Assembly: GCA_022578965.1 (NCBI GenBank)
Contig: MU400561.1
Location: 186,001-250,000 of the forward strand
From: Xylaria sp. FL1777
Taxonomy: Eukaryota; Ascomycota; Sordariomycetes; Xylariales; Xylariaceae
Direction of reading: 5' to 3'
DNA: 64,000 bases
The notes under the pieces were generated by a model. The model saw nothing but the letters and a program-made list of their open reading frames with translations. It made no database searches and was not told the DNA's origin. The position numbers were made by a program, and so were the translations under genes. Shown one piece after another: positions 47,406 through 60,170 of the stretch; the stretch's first letter is position 1; each line of letters starts with the position of its first letter.

Positions 47406-50400
47406 TTTAAAATAAACGCTTATAGTAAAATTAATAAAATTAAATAAACATATTGTAAAGCTTGCTTACTAAACAGTAAGTATAGCACTTTTATATTTAC
47501 AAGCACTTACGTTTATTTGCAGAACTTGCTAACAACTAAATATATAAAGCATAAGCTATAAATTATATTAATGCTAATAATGCAGCTAAGCATAATAAGC
47601 TATAAAAATACAAGCACTGCATTATAAAAAATTTAATAGCTATTTTTTATAAGCAATAGCTTATGTGGCAGTTTTAGTGTTGCTAAGTTAGCTATTCTAG
47701 AATATATGTTTAAAAATAATAACGTAAGGTTACAAAAAACATATTAAATTTTTAGCTTTTGCTACTTGTTATAACTTTAATTTACGAAAGAATAATTACT
47801 TATAAACCACTTGTTTTTTTTGTTTTTTTTTGTTTTTTCGCTTAAAAATTAAGGTTAGCACGTTTATTAACGTATTTTTTTAGCACACCGGTATTTTTTT
47901 ATATAAAATGCCTGCATGTTATTTTTTATTTCTTTTTTTTATATACCTAATTATAGCAGTAATAAAAAAAATTATTGTTGAAATTATTTTAGTTTACAGT
48001 TAGTTTAATAAACTTAGCTAGTTGCTTTATTAAAATCTGATTTTTGTTTACTTTAGTTAAGTCTTTAATCTTTTTAAGTTTTTGCTTAATTAGCTTAGCT
48101 TTGTTTTTTAGTTCTTTGTTTCTTTATGCTAAATTGTTAGCTTAAGTTTATACTTATTTTATAATTATAAACATATATTTATATTTGTTTAAATTTCTTT
48201 TTTGCTACTATATTAAACTTAGGTTAGCTTAAATATTTAGTAAGTATTTAGCAGTTCAAAAAAGTAGCTTTATTACTTTAAAACTAAATGCCTAAGTTTA
48301 ATAACTAGTTTTATATAAGGTATTCTTATAAATAAAATAGCAGTTTTTAAACAGAGCTCTATAAATTATTTAAATATAAATAATGTAACTTATTACGCTT
48401 TATTTTAGCTAGCAATAATTTAAAAAATGCATAGTAAACAAAAAAAGTGGACTAAATAAAAGTAAGCTACAAAGAATAACTAAGCTTTGCTATAATTAGT
48501 GCATTTAAGCTAACTATTAGCTATATATAAAAAGATATTTTTTTTGTAGTACTGCATTTTTTTATTTATAAAAAAAATAAAAAACAGCAATAGGTCTGTT
48601 TTTGTTAAAAAGAGCTTTAGTGTTCTACGTTATTAATGCTTTTGTTTTTTTTGCAGATAAAAATCTAGATTAAAGTTAATAAAATGCTTGTAAACAATTA
48701 TAAATTAAGATTAACTTACGTTGTTCTGTAAAAAATAGCTTTCTTTTTTATTAATTTTTCTATTAACTTGAATTTTTTATTAACTAAAGGTATTTTTGCT
48801 TGCATAGCTAACCAATAAAATATAATACGTTACTTAACATTAACTATGATATATTTTAAGCGTTTAGTAACCTTAAAGTTTTATATAAAGTGCTTTTTGC
48901 TTAATTAGCTAAATATTATTTTAATACATTTTAGCTAAGTAGTAAAAAATAACTACTAAGGCTTTGTAAATTTAAAAAGACTTTGCAGTTTAAAAAGCAA
49001 AAACTTTTACTCTTTAGTTAGTTTTTTTTTGTTTTTTTTGCATAGCTATTTTTGTAGCTATATTTAGATATATATTTATAGTATTAGCTAATAAGCTTAC
49101 AATATTATTATATGCTTTATTATTTCTTGCAAAAAAAGCATTTAGTAATTAAGCTTAAGCTTAGCTATTTTTGTTATAGTTTAATAGCTAAACTATTAAT
49201 CAAGCTCAATTTTGATTTGATTTAGCTTAAAATATTATAACTTTTAAGTTTAAAGATTTGCTTAACTCTTTTTTAAGAATTAAGTATAAGTTCCGTAAAT
49301 AGGTTGCAATATTATAATAGCATATTTATAATAAACCTTTTTAAAAAATCTTTCGATTATTGCTTGCGCTTTTTTATTGTTTTTTAGCAAAATATATTAG
49401 TTGTTGTTTTTTATTAAAATACCTGTTTAAAACTTTAAAGGTAGTAACAAAATGTATGCTTAATTAACGCTTGTTTAAAGTAGTATTAGCGTATGCTATA
49501 AATTTTGCTAGTGCTGCTATAAAAAAAGTAATTATTTTAACATAGTATTTTATCTGCAACAAGTTTTCATTAAGCTTTTTTAATAATTTTAGGCTTGCTT
49601 TTTTTGCTTTAGCTAAAATATATTTTGCAAATAATAAAACATATATATTGCAACTAGATGTTATTTTTTATTAAGGGCAAACTATAACGCAAGTTTTAGT
49701 AATACTATATTTTAGCAATATAAATAACATTTCTATAAAATCTAAAACTTTAAGCTTAAAAAGCTTATTAAAAATGTTTATAAAGCTTTTAGCCCTTTTA
49801 ATAAATGCTTTATAAATTAGCTTAAAATTTGCATTATTTTTTAAAAAGTTTTAAATATTAAGTATTTAAGAATTTTGATTTTAGCAAAGCAATATTTAGT
49901 AGTTATTATTAACAAAGCAAAAAAACAAATAAGTTTTAAAAATAAAAAAAATAAACCTTAAACTAAACCAAAAGTTCTAAAAAATAGATTTATTATTTTG
50001 TAAGCTATTAACTACAAAATAAGTTTTAGTTATTTAATAATTTAAAACTAACTTAATAATATTGTTGCTAAACTAAGTATTAAGTTTAAAACATTAAGCT
50101 TAATTATATATATATTAAAAGTTAAAACAAAGATTTATTCTAATAGCTATATAAAGCTTAAGCTATTTATTTTTGTAAACTTTGTTAGTTTTTAACTGCT
50201 AGCATATATTAAAGTTTTTGTAGAAATTAAAATTTAAGGCTTTATGCTTACGTAAGCTAAAAGCTTGATTTATAATATAGTTATATAAATAAGATTATAA
50301 GCTTAATAAACTTAATATTATTACTGAAGATTTAAAACTTAATATTAAAGATCTTAGTAACGCAGTATTAAATAGATAATAATTTAATAGAAATAATAAT

Positions 50401-53318
50401 ATTAAAGCTAGTTCTAAAGGAAAAGAACTTAATTATGTTAAGTTTTATTAAAGTATTATTGCTAAAGGTTAGTTACGCAAAAAAATACTTAATATAGCAA
50501 TGCTTAATAATAAAAAGCTTATATTTTTTGCTTTAAGCTAAAGCAAATCAAGCAAAAGGTAATTAAAAAAAGCATTAATATTATTAACTATTAGCTTAAT
50601 ATTAATTTCTACATTTGATTTATATTTTTTAAAACTAGGCCTATTTATTAAATCTTTTAGTTTATTTGAATTAAAAGAATCTAGCAGTATATTTTCTTGT
50701 TTAAAAGCACTACGCGGTTTAAGTCTTTTTTTAACTAGGTTTTTTTGTTTGCAAAAACTTTTAAGTATAAAAAGCTAGTTATTATTCTTTATAGCTAGCT
50801 TTTTTACTAGTGTTCTAAATAATTTGCTTCTTTTAAGTTTTTTCTTAAAATAATTTAATTTAAGCTTTTTGCTTAATAATCTAGCTTAGCTACTAAAGGT
50901 TCTAAGCTTTAAAAATAGGTTTTTATGCCTTATATTTAGTGTTTTTTTCTTTGCTTGGTTATTTGTTTTATTAATAATATAATATCCAGAGTGCTATAAC
51001 TTAATCTTTTTGCTTAATAAGCTAGTTTAATTAATAAAATCTTTTAGCCTTAAGGATAAATGTTTATACTGTAATGTTTCTTTTTCTAAAAAAACGTTTA
51101 TACTATTGTTAGCTCTTTGTTTAAAATACTATGGTTTTTTTAGCTAGGTTTTCTTTAAGAGCAGCTTGATTTTAAGCTCTTTTAATACTAATATAACATT
51201 CTAAAGTTTATATAAGCACTATAAAGGTACATTTTTTAAGCCTTTATAATTTTATAATGCAAAGTATAATAATTTAAGCAGTTATATTAGATCTTTATAG
51301 TAGTTTTTTTAAGAATTATTAGAATTATTAACATTATAGTTTTAGTTTAAAGTAATCTTTTTAATTTCGCTAAGAAAATTCTAAAACCTAGCAGCCTTCT
51401 TACTAAATATTAAGTATAACGTAAGAATTTAAATTTTAAAGTACTTCGCTACTTATTTCTAAAGATAGCTTTCGTTTTTGCTTAATAAGAAGTTATTTAT
51501 AAACTTTATGCCGTAAATCTAATTTATAATTCTATTTATAGAATTATTAGCAAGCAATACTATTTTAAATATTTATACTGCTAAAAAATAGCTATTAATT
51601 TTGTTAAACATTTCGCAAGCATATATAGTTTTAAAAGTACTTTAAAAAAGCTTTAATGCTTTTTTACTATTAGTATTGCAAGTTATAAGGCCTTTTAGTG
51701 CTTTTTCTTTTATAAGTTTTGCTATAGTTATAAGTAATTATTTAAGGCTACAGCGCAAGCAATATAACTTAATAGTTTTTATACAAAACTATAAGTAAAT
51801 TGTTATAACTTAAAAAAAGAGCCTAATAAAAAAAAAGAAAAATAAATTAAAAAAAGTAAGTAAGTTAACATTCTTTTATATGCTTAAAGATTTAAAGCAA
51901 GCAATTTATAAATTTAATCGCTGTTTTAAAAGCAGCTAATGTTAATATGCATATAAAAAGAACTGCTTAGTAGCACCTGGATATAAGGTTAAGTATATAT
52001 ATAATATTTATTTATATATTTAAAGCAAGTGCTTAAAAGCTAAATAAATACTTAGGTACTAATAAACAGTTTAAGGTACTGCTTATATTGTAAGTATTAT
52101 ATAACTTTATAAGTTATTTAGTACGTTAGTTTAAGCATAAAAAGTATTAAATAAAAAAGTAGTTTAATAGCTTTTTTTTAAAGCCTTTTTATGAAAGCTT
52201 AAAAATGTTCTGCTAAAGTTTCAAACTGCAAAATAATTGCTATAATATTCCTAGTTTTCCAAGGTAGTAGTGAGTAATAATATGTAGTAAACTAAATTAA
52301 TTAATTAACTGCAGTAATTAAGTATTCTTATTAGTATAATATATATAGTATAAATAAGTATAAGTTTTATATACTATAGCTTATAGCTTAGCTTAAACCT
52401 AGCTTATATTATACTATAAGTACGTAGTATAGCTTAGCAAGCTTTTACTATATAAACTATATAGTAAAGGCCTTAAATGTTAAAATGAAAAAATATGTTA
52501 GCAGATATTGCAATATTAAAAGTAAGCTAAATTAGCTTTAACTTTAGGTATTTATTATTTAATTTACTAGTAGATTTTTTAGAGATAAAACAGACTTTGC
52601 TTAACATTAACAATATATATTTCTAAACCTTCAATTAATTAGCTTGCTTATTTTAACACTAAGGGTAATAAAGGCTTAAAAAGTGTAGCGATTTTTATTA
52701 AAGGCTAAGAAAAAAGCAGAAAGTTTAAAACAAAATGTTAAAAAATAAAAACTATTTTTAAAAAAAATTCATTCAACTGAAAATTATTTTAAAAATTCAA
52801 AATTATTATATATAATAAGTAGTTTTTTGTAATTTAAAGTTGCAATACATTTATAAACAAATAATTTTCATACTTAACATTTTATTTAACATTATATTTA
52901 AAACTTTTTTAAACTTAATACAGTAATATATTAAGCTTTACTATTATATAAATATATTATTATTATAAAGGTTATAAAAAAGATCTACTTACTTAAGTAA
53001 GTAAGTAATGTTTTAACAATTTATAAGCTTTTTGCTATTTTTTGTTTTTTTTATTGCTGCAGTATAGCGCTAAAACTTTAATTTAATGCTATTGTTATTT
53101 GTTTATTAGTTTACTTATAATCTTTGAGCTCTTAAAAATACTGCTTAAACTAAGGGTCTTAAAGACATATATAACTTAATTAAGTTATTATTACTTAAGT
53201 TTTGCTAACTTTAAAGTGTTATTAAGTTGTTATAACTTTAGTAATAGCATTTAAAGCCCTTATATTAGTTAGCTTTATTTGTTTTATATAAAATTAAATA
53301 TTAATATTTTTTTTTGTT
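47406..53318. other. AT-rich stretch without firm features
   Basis: No coding fossil was confidently recognised. At 50600-51450 the minus strand is Lys/Leu/Ser-rich with frequent stops and no motif. A locally self-complementary stretch rich in TATAGCTTA words occurs at about 52330-52470. No repeat copies shared with other parts of the window were seen. Confidence 0.4.
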
Positions 53319-53339
53319 ATTTATTAGCTAAAATGCAAC

Positions 53340-54530
53340 CATAATGCAATAGCGTTTTAATAAAAAACGCAAAGCTAACAAACTCTCTAGTTTAAAAAAA
53401 ATTATAAACAAACTTGTAAAACTAGTACTATAACTACTAACGGACAAAAAAAATATAAAAGGACTTTTTTTTTAAAAAAACGCAAAAAAAGCGCAGCTAG
53501 TACACTTAATAAACAATATAGCAAAAAACCAGCATAAATTAAAAAATAGCAACAAAAACAACTTTAATGCTTTTATAACTTGCTAAAACTTAAAGGCTAC
53601 CTGCTAAAGTCTTAAAAATACTATATAAAAGCTTTTTTAGCACGCTTTGTTAAGCATAAACGCATTAAAGTTTTAAGCACAAATAGCTACTATATAGCTA
53701 GCTTACACTAATAAAGCAGCACTAATTAAACAAAATAAAAAAGTCTTAATTAAAGTTAAAAAACAAGCTAACAACTTTAAAAATAGAACACTAGCTAATA
53801 TTATTAAAGCAATAAATATAGCGCTTACAAGTAGTAATGCAATTGCTACTAAAAAGCTATATAGCAAAAACACAATAATTACTTTTAAAGAAACAATACT
53901 TTAAAAAGCCAAAAAAAAGAAATAAATAACTTAAGCTTTTAAAAAAAGGTTAAAAGTGCAAAAAAAAGAAGTAGCACTAATAGTAAAAAGCATTCTAGCA
54001 AAACAAATTAAAGCAATATATTTAAACGAGAACTTTTTATAGCTATTACGCAGCAAGCACTTTAGGGTTATAAAATACAAAAAAATGCTACTAAAAAAAT
54101 ACAAAAGCTAAATTTACATTAATGTTTATATACATAAGCAGTATAATAATAGCTAAAGCAATAAGTAATAACGGCTTTTTATAGAAAGCTTAGCTATTTA
54201 ACTGCAAGCTTTTTGTAGCAAAGCTAAAAGTTATGCAATGCTTTAATTGCTACAAATATAGCTACATAGCTAAATATTGCTGCAAGAACTCAAAATATAG
54301 CTACTGTACAGCTATAAAACATTAAAAAAAAAAAAAAAAATACCTAGTAAAAAAGCAAAAAGCTAAGCAAAAGTGCATTAACTATAAAAAAAGTTATATA
54401 GTATAAAACAAAGCGTGCTAAAAAAAAGTTAAGCAAAAAAACAAAACAAAAGCTATATATATGTTGTAACTTAAAAGCTTTTAAAGTATAAAAAAAGCAG
54501 CTGCAATAAACAAAGTAATAATTAAAAGCG
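53340..54530 (+). pseudogene. LINE B ORF1 (gag-like, CCHC knuckles), broken
   Basis: Equivalent to LINE A ORF1. The first zinc knuckle here keeps three Cys (54239-54241, 54248-54250 and 54278-54280), but its His is Tyr (TAC). The third-knuckle segment begins with Cys near 54372 and has lost its second Cys and its His to Tyr. Since LINE A lost the second Cys of knuckle one and LINE B did not, the copies were mutated separately. Confidence 0.7.
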
Positions 54531-54544
54531 GTTTAAAAATGCTA

Positions 54545-54720
54545 ATATAACATTGCTTTTTAAAACATAGCAAGATTTAAAAGCAATGCAACATATATAC
54601 TACAAAATAATAGTTTTAACTATATAGCAATTTAAAAACTAATAGTTAACAAGCATAATAATATATATTGCCCTAGTAATAATAACTACTAAGCTGTTTA
54701 ATTAAAAAGCAAAAAAAGCT
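54545..54720 (+). pseudogene. LINE B ORF2 endonuclease start, truncated
   Basis: Matches the first endonuclease motif region of LINE A (about 42880-43035), with an ATAGCAATTTAAAAACTAAT segment near 54627 where LINE A has IAVQKL. It then breaks off near 54710, and the following sequence is equivalent to LINE A after about 43270. The central part of the nuclease, including the GDFN motif, is missing. Confidence 0.6.
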
Positions 54721-55528
54721 AAAAAGCAAACAAACTGCTAAATTTTATAGCGCAATAAGACTTTATGCTAGCTACTTCTTAAAAAAAAGTAATTAAAACA
54801 AAATATAAGCAAAAAAGCTTAACAATAAACTTAGTATAAATGTTTAGTAACTTAGCTATAACTTACTAAAAAAACTTAAAATAGCTAAAATTGAACTATA
54901 AAGCACTAAAAGCTATAGTTAACTTAGGATTAGCTCTGTAAAAATACTTTAAAAAAGCAAAAAAATAAAACTAGCTAAAGTTAAATAAAAATAAAGCAGC
55001 CGCAAAAACAAAAGCTATTATTACAAAAACATATATACTACGTATACTTAGCAAGCTTAATGCTGCTTTTAACCTTTTAATTTAGTAGTTAATAAAAATA
55101 GCAAATAAAATAACGCTTAAGAAAACTATAAGAAAAAAGCACTAAGCGCTTCTTTAGTAGTTCTTAAAAGTAATTAAAACAGAAAAAAAAGCTAAACAAG
55201 CATACTGCAAGTTTTAAAGCAAAAGAACAAAAGCAGCATAATAAGCGCTAAAAAAGAAAAAAAAAGCCCTTAGTTATAAAGTAAAAAAAACATAAAAGCA
55301 TAACTAAAAGCAAGCGTTTATAAAAGCATTTAAAAACTTTAAGTTGCTATAAAGCTTAGTTAAGTAAGCTAAGTTTGCTTATAAACTAGCCCTAAAAATT
55401 ACTGCAATTTTATTGCTAAAACAAACAAAAAGCAAGCCGCTTTTTGCTAATACTTTTAAAGAAAAAACGGCTTTAAACAGCCTTACTAGTAAAACGCTTT
55501 TTTCTTGCTTTTCTAGCAAACTTATTAA

Positions 55529-57784
55529 GGTATAGTATAATATAGTATTCTTTAACGTTAAGTATAAAGCTATTTAATTACTTTGTATACCTCTTAAAAA
55601 ATATTAAACATAGCAAGCTTTATTTATAATATAATAAAATATATTAATATAAAGGCTTTAAAGTTTTATATAAATTATTATTACTAAATATAATACTATT
55701 TTATGCTTTTAAAAACTTTATTATTTTAATGCTTGTAGTTATTACGCTTTAATTTGCTAAGCTAAAAACTATTAGTCTTTTATTAGTAGTTATATATATA
55801 AGTTTTATTAAGTTAAGCTTTTAGCTTTTTTGTGCTTAATTAGTATGTTAGTTTGTTTACTAAAGCAAACAAGGTTATAGTGCTATTTATATAGCTATTT
55901 TTAAGTTACTAGAAGTTTTTTAAGTGTTTTTAGTGTTTTATAATATATAAGCTTTAAAAAATATAGTTTAGCTAAACTAAAGCTTAAAAAATAGCAATTT
56001 TTAGTTTTTTTCTGCTATTATTGTTATATTTTTTTATAGCACGTTTTGCTTTTACCTTTTTTTAAAAGTTTTTTATTATATAATATTATTTCTTTTTAAG
56101 TTAAAAAGGTAAGCATATTTTATTGTAGTAGCATATTACTTTATAGAACTTTTAAAATGCTTTAAGGTGTTTAAGCAGCTAGTAAAAATATATAAGTTTG
56201 CTTTTTAGTCTTAAGAATTACATATTATAAAACTTTATAAGCTAGCTGTTTTTCTTTTATTTCTTTTTGTTTTTTTGTAGGCCTAGTTTAAGTAGTTTTA
56301 GCTATTTATTTTGTAAAGCTATAGCTAGTTCATAGTTAACTATATATATTAGGCCTTTATTTATTGCACTTTGTGTATAGTTAATATATACGCAATATAC
56401 TTCTGCTTTATTATAGTTAAACTTATTGTAGTATTATTTAAAGTTTTTATAAGCTAAAATAATACTTAAGTATTACTTTAGTATTTTTTTAAAGAAGTGC
56501 AAAAAGCTTAAGCATTTTTTGGTTTATAGTTAATTTTTGCTTTAATAAAAAAGCTAGGTATATTAATACTTAGGTTATTTAGCTAGTTGTTTGTTATTTT
56601 TTTGATTTATTGTTGCAAGTTCTTTTTAAGTTTTGCTGCTATTAAAGCAGCCTTTAGGTCTAAAAGTTCTTTTTTTGCCTTTAGCTTTGCTAGTTTGTTT
56701 GCTTGTTTATTATTATTAATGTTGCAATGCTTTAAGCTTTAGCATAGTTTAATATTGTTTTGTTTTATAAGTTTATGCATTTTTATAAAAACTTATTACA
56801 ATATTGTTAAGGCGTTTTTTTGGGCACTTTATATTGCTGCTATATTGTTTGCGTAAAACTATGTATTATAGGCTTATTAAGCTAGCTATTTATGCTATTT
56901 AAATTATTTGTTTTATTATAAGTTTTTCAAGGCTTTTTTTAATGCAAAATAGCAGCGCAATAAGCTTTTAAAATCTAAACAAAGTAAAATTAGTTTTGCT
57001 TACTTTAAGTAGTATAACTACGTTAGCATTTTTTTAAACCTTTAGAAATACTTTTAGTTCGAAGTACTTTTTTAGTAATATTTAATAATACTTGCTTATA
57101 GCAAGCTATATTACTACTAAGTATTTAGTAGTAATAAAGTTTTCTTTTAGTAAGGTTAACTTAACTTTTATAACATATTTGCATGCTTTTTTTATAGTTA
57201 TTTTAATGTTCTAAAGTAGCTGCAATTATATGTCCAGTTTTAAAAGATTTACTGTTAATAGGTCATTTTTTGCGCTAAACTTAGTTAAAATGCTTTAAGT
57301 AAAATATTCTGCTTTTTTTCTTGCTTTTATAATAACTTTCTTTCTTTTAATAAAAGGTAAAGCTTTAATTATGCTTTTTTGTTTATATTAATTAACAATT
57401 TTTATTAGTTTTTTGTTGTTTTCTATTTTGTTTATTTTTTTTTTTCAGTATTTCGTTTTAGCTTTTCTTATTACTATATAAAACTAACGTCTAGTAATTT
57501 TGGCATTTTCTATATTAAGTGATTTTCGGAAGTCTTTTTATATGTTTGCGTATTTAGTTATTTATTATAATGCTAACTTTTCTTGCTTGCTTTTTTTTTT
57601 ACTTATGCTTTATACGCTTTCTAATATTAATATTGTTAGTACTGCAGCAGTAGCTTTTATTTTTTTTTATATTGTAGCTATTTCTATGTTTAAAAGCATA
57701 CTAGCTTTTATTTCTATAAGGTCTTTAAGTCTCTTTAAGTTTTTATCTTTAATAAAAACCTTAAGTGTTTTAGTGTTAAGCGGA
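55529..57784 (-). mobile_element. LINE fragment Y2, inserted in LINE B
   Basis: A ~2.26-kb minus-strand LINE fragment flanked by CTTATTAA on both sides (55521-55528 and 57785-57792), which is a target duplication. LINE A shows the site uninterrupted (CTGTTTAA near 44088-44095). Its 3' end is at the low coordinate, and it is 5'-truncated, as is common for LINEs. Y1 matches it from the 3' end to about 56670. The 100-codon plus-strand frame at 57500-57802 is antisense to it, crosses its boundary and is not a gene. The minus strand opposite that frame reads Lys-rich and helical, with no recognised motif. Confidence 0.8.
56620..57010 (-). pseudogene. Y2 RNase H domain, broken
   Basis: Read on the minus strand. 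The segment CYFALKKALKNL near 56940-56975 corresponds to the FDAEALGALEGL helix. YANNIAAI at about 56832-56855 corresponds to ADN-AAI, with the catalytic Asp now Asn at 56847-56849. CNINNNKQANKLAK near 56690-56735 corresponds to the conserved GI-GNE-AD-LAK end. Each difference is G to A in coding sense. RNase H is found in ORF2 of Tad-like and I-type LINEs. The same domain with the same local sequence is on the plus strand at 14.9-15.2 kb. Confidence 0.75.
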
Positions 57785-57829
57785 CTTATTAAATATACTT
57801 AAAAAGAACCTATTTTATAATAGTTACTA

Positions 57830-58880
57830 AAAGTTCAAAATTAACATAAATACAAAAGAAAAAAATATAATAATACTAATATAAACGCTAGCACTATAAA
57901 AAGCACTAAAAAATAACTTATTACTTAATAGCTTTTTTAAAGCCTATAGACTTGCCTTAGTAAAAAAAATAGCAATACTATGCACTACTAGCTTTTTACT
58001 AAAGTATTACCTAATGTAATTTAAGCAAGCAAAAGTAATAGTTATACTTAAACCTAAGAAGTTAGAAAAAACTAAAAAAACAGCTAAAGGGTGGCGCCTT
58101 ATTACGCTTATTTGCACAGTAAAAAAAGTGCTAAAAAAAAAACTATGCTACTACATAATAAAAGTAGCTAAACAGAAAAGTTTTCTGCTAAACAATTAAA
58201 TAAAAAACAAATAAAACAAATTAACGGACGTAACTATTAAACTAGTATTAAAAATAGCAAAAAAAGCAATTAGCAAAAAAACATAGCATTTTTGCTATAG
58301 CTTAATATTATAAAAGCTTTTAATACTATTAACAAAAAAAAAATAATATATATTTTGTAACAAAAGGGCTTTTTTTCTTAAATAGTTATATAAGTAAGCT
58401 TCTTTATATTAAACTGCATAATATACTTTTGCTTTAATAAAGCAATATTTTAGCTAATAGCGCTAAAAGCTAAAGTTTCTTAAAAGTTTTTACTTTTATT
58501 TCTTTTTTTCTTTTTGTATATTTTAATACTATATAATAACCTTGTTACGCACTAAAAGTTAATAATAGTTAGCTTTGCTAATAATACTAACTTTATTATA
58601 GCAAACCTAAATATAAAGCAAAACTGCAAAGCTTTAAAAGCAGCATAAAAAACATATAAAAGCTAAGCAAAACAGCACAAAATAAAGTTTATACTACAAA
58701 AAAGCAAGCTAATGTACTTTTTTAGTAGCAAAGCAGCTTTTATGCAAGTAATACATTTTTCTAACGTAATAATATACCTAAAAAATAGCACAAAGTTTTT
58801 AAAAGTATAGTTTAATAAAAACATAAAGTAAAAAAAACACCTAGCAAAACTTAAAAAAAAATTAAGCATTTAGTTATACG
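57830..58880 (+). pseudogene. LINE B ORF2 reverse transcriptase domain, broken
   Basis: Equivalent to the LINE A reverse transcriptase and less decayed at some sites. Motif C reads FANNTN at 58574-58591, keeping the Ala that is Thr in LINE A, with both catalytic Asp now Asn. GGGTGGCGCC near 58088 preserves a GWR-type motif that LINE A has lost. The thumb segment reads IKFILQKSKLMYF near 58684-58722. The minus-strand 68-codon frame at 58663-58869 is antisense to this domain. Confidence 0.85.
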
Positions 58881-59379
58881 TAATAACTAAGCTATAAAAC
58901 TTTACATAAAGCAATAATGTAGCAAAAGCAAAGCAAATATATATTGCAATAATATAAAGTATTTTAGCTTATAGCATAGCAACTTAACATAAAAACTCCA
59001 AAAAAAACAAAACAAAAAGCATTATTAATTTGCTTATAATAACTTAAAATAAGTGCTTTAAGCATATAATTAAAGCTTTTAAAGCAACTAAAATAAAACA
59101 CCTAAAAACTAAAATAAAAATTTCCTTTATTAATCTATATTTTAGCAGCAAAGCAATAGCTTGCAAGCATTAAATAAAAAGCTTAGCTGCTAAAAAGTTA
59201 ATTTAGCAAGCAACAAAAAAAATTAAAACCTTTATTTAAAACGTAAAAACCTAAAGAGCTAAGAATTAAACAAAAAGCAAGCCTATAAGTAGCAATAAAA
59301 ACATAGCTAAAAAAGATTTAATGCTAAACTTAAACTTTTAACAAAAAAAATAATCAAAAGAAAAAAAACCTAAAATTGC

Positions 59380-59625
59380 TTTAAAAAAAAATAAATAAGC
59401 AAATAGAACTAAACTAAAACAAGCAGCAGTTATTTAGTTATAGCTAAACAAAAGCTATATAAAAACAAAGCTCTTAAAAAGTACAGCAGGTTATTAAAGC
59501 ACAAAATAGCTATAGTAATGTAAATGCGCATTAGAAAAATAAGTTTAAAGGCGTTTTTATATAAAAAAAAAGTCTTAAGCTTTTTTATGCCTTTTTGCAA
59601 ATATATAAAGAAAAAAAAAACCTTT
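59380..59625 (+). pseudogene. LINE B ORF2 C-terminal region, broken
   Basis: Parallel to LINE A 45690-45935, with the HK-AIVM-MRI-KIS segment near 59498-59550 and the Cys-rich end near 59575-59610. The 88-codon minus-strand frame at 59643-59909 lies antisense in the 3' region and is not a gene. Confidence 0.55.
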
Positions 59626-60170
59626 TAGCATATAGTTTTATGCTATAACTTACTAAAAGAAAAAAAAAAACAGCTATAAAAAAGCTTTGCAGCTAAGCTA
59701 TTATAAACTAACAAAAATTTATAACTAGCTATAAAAAAACTTAAAGCTATAAGTATTATTGCAAAGTAGCTACTAGCTACTAATAAAATAACTATATATA
59801 ACAAAGCAATAAAAATAAAAAAAAAAAAAAAAAAAAGAAAAAAAGCAAGTAATAAAAAAAGAACTAGCAAAAAAAGCAAAAGTGCTTTCTTAAAAGTTTT
59901 AAAAAACAAAAAAAAAGCTTTTTTGCGCTTTTTAAAAAAGCAAAAAGTTTAAAAGCTTTAAGAAAAAGTTTTTCTGCTTTTTAACTATTATTTTCCGTTT
60001 AGCAAGCTAGTTAGTAAAAACTAGTTATTACAAAGTAAAAAGCTTTTAAAGTAGCAGCGTAAACATTATTGCATAAAGTTTTTATTTAGCTTTTTATACG
60101 GTTTTATTTATAAGTACACAAGTAAAAAAACTGCGCTATAAAGCAGCATAGTAAGTTATTAATAATAATA

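Larger units (their letters stand above)
53319..60170 (+). mobile_element. LINE B: second copy of the Tad-like LINE, split by Y2
   Basis: Colinear with LINE A from about 41542 to 46470, in two blocks: 53319-55528 and 57785-60170. The first block lacks the equivalent of about 42780-43270. The copy starts 5' of ORF1 but lacks the first ~270 bp of LINE A, so it is 5'-truncated or diverged there. Differences between the copies are largely C/T and G/A transitions in both directions, showing independent mutation after insertion. The 3' end is shared up to TTATTAATAATA. No clear target duplication was found. Domains are listed separately. Confidence 0.85.

Noticed and set aside
57500..57802. 100-codon plus-strand frame as a gene
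   Set aside because: It is antisense to the Y2 LINE fragment and crosses the Y2/LINE B junction.
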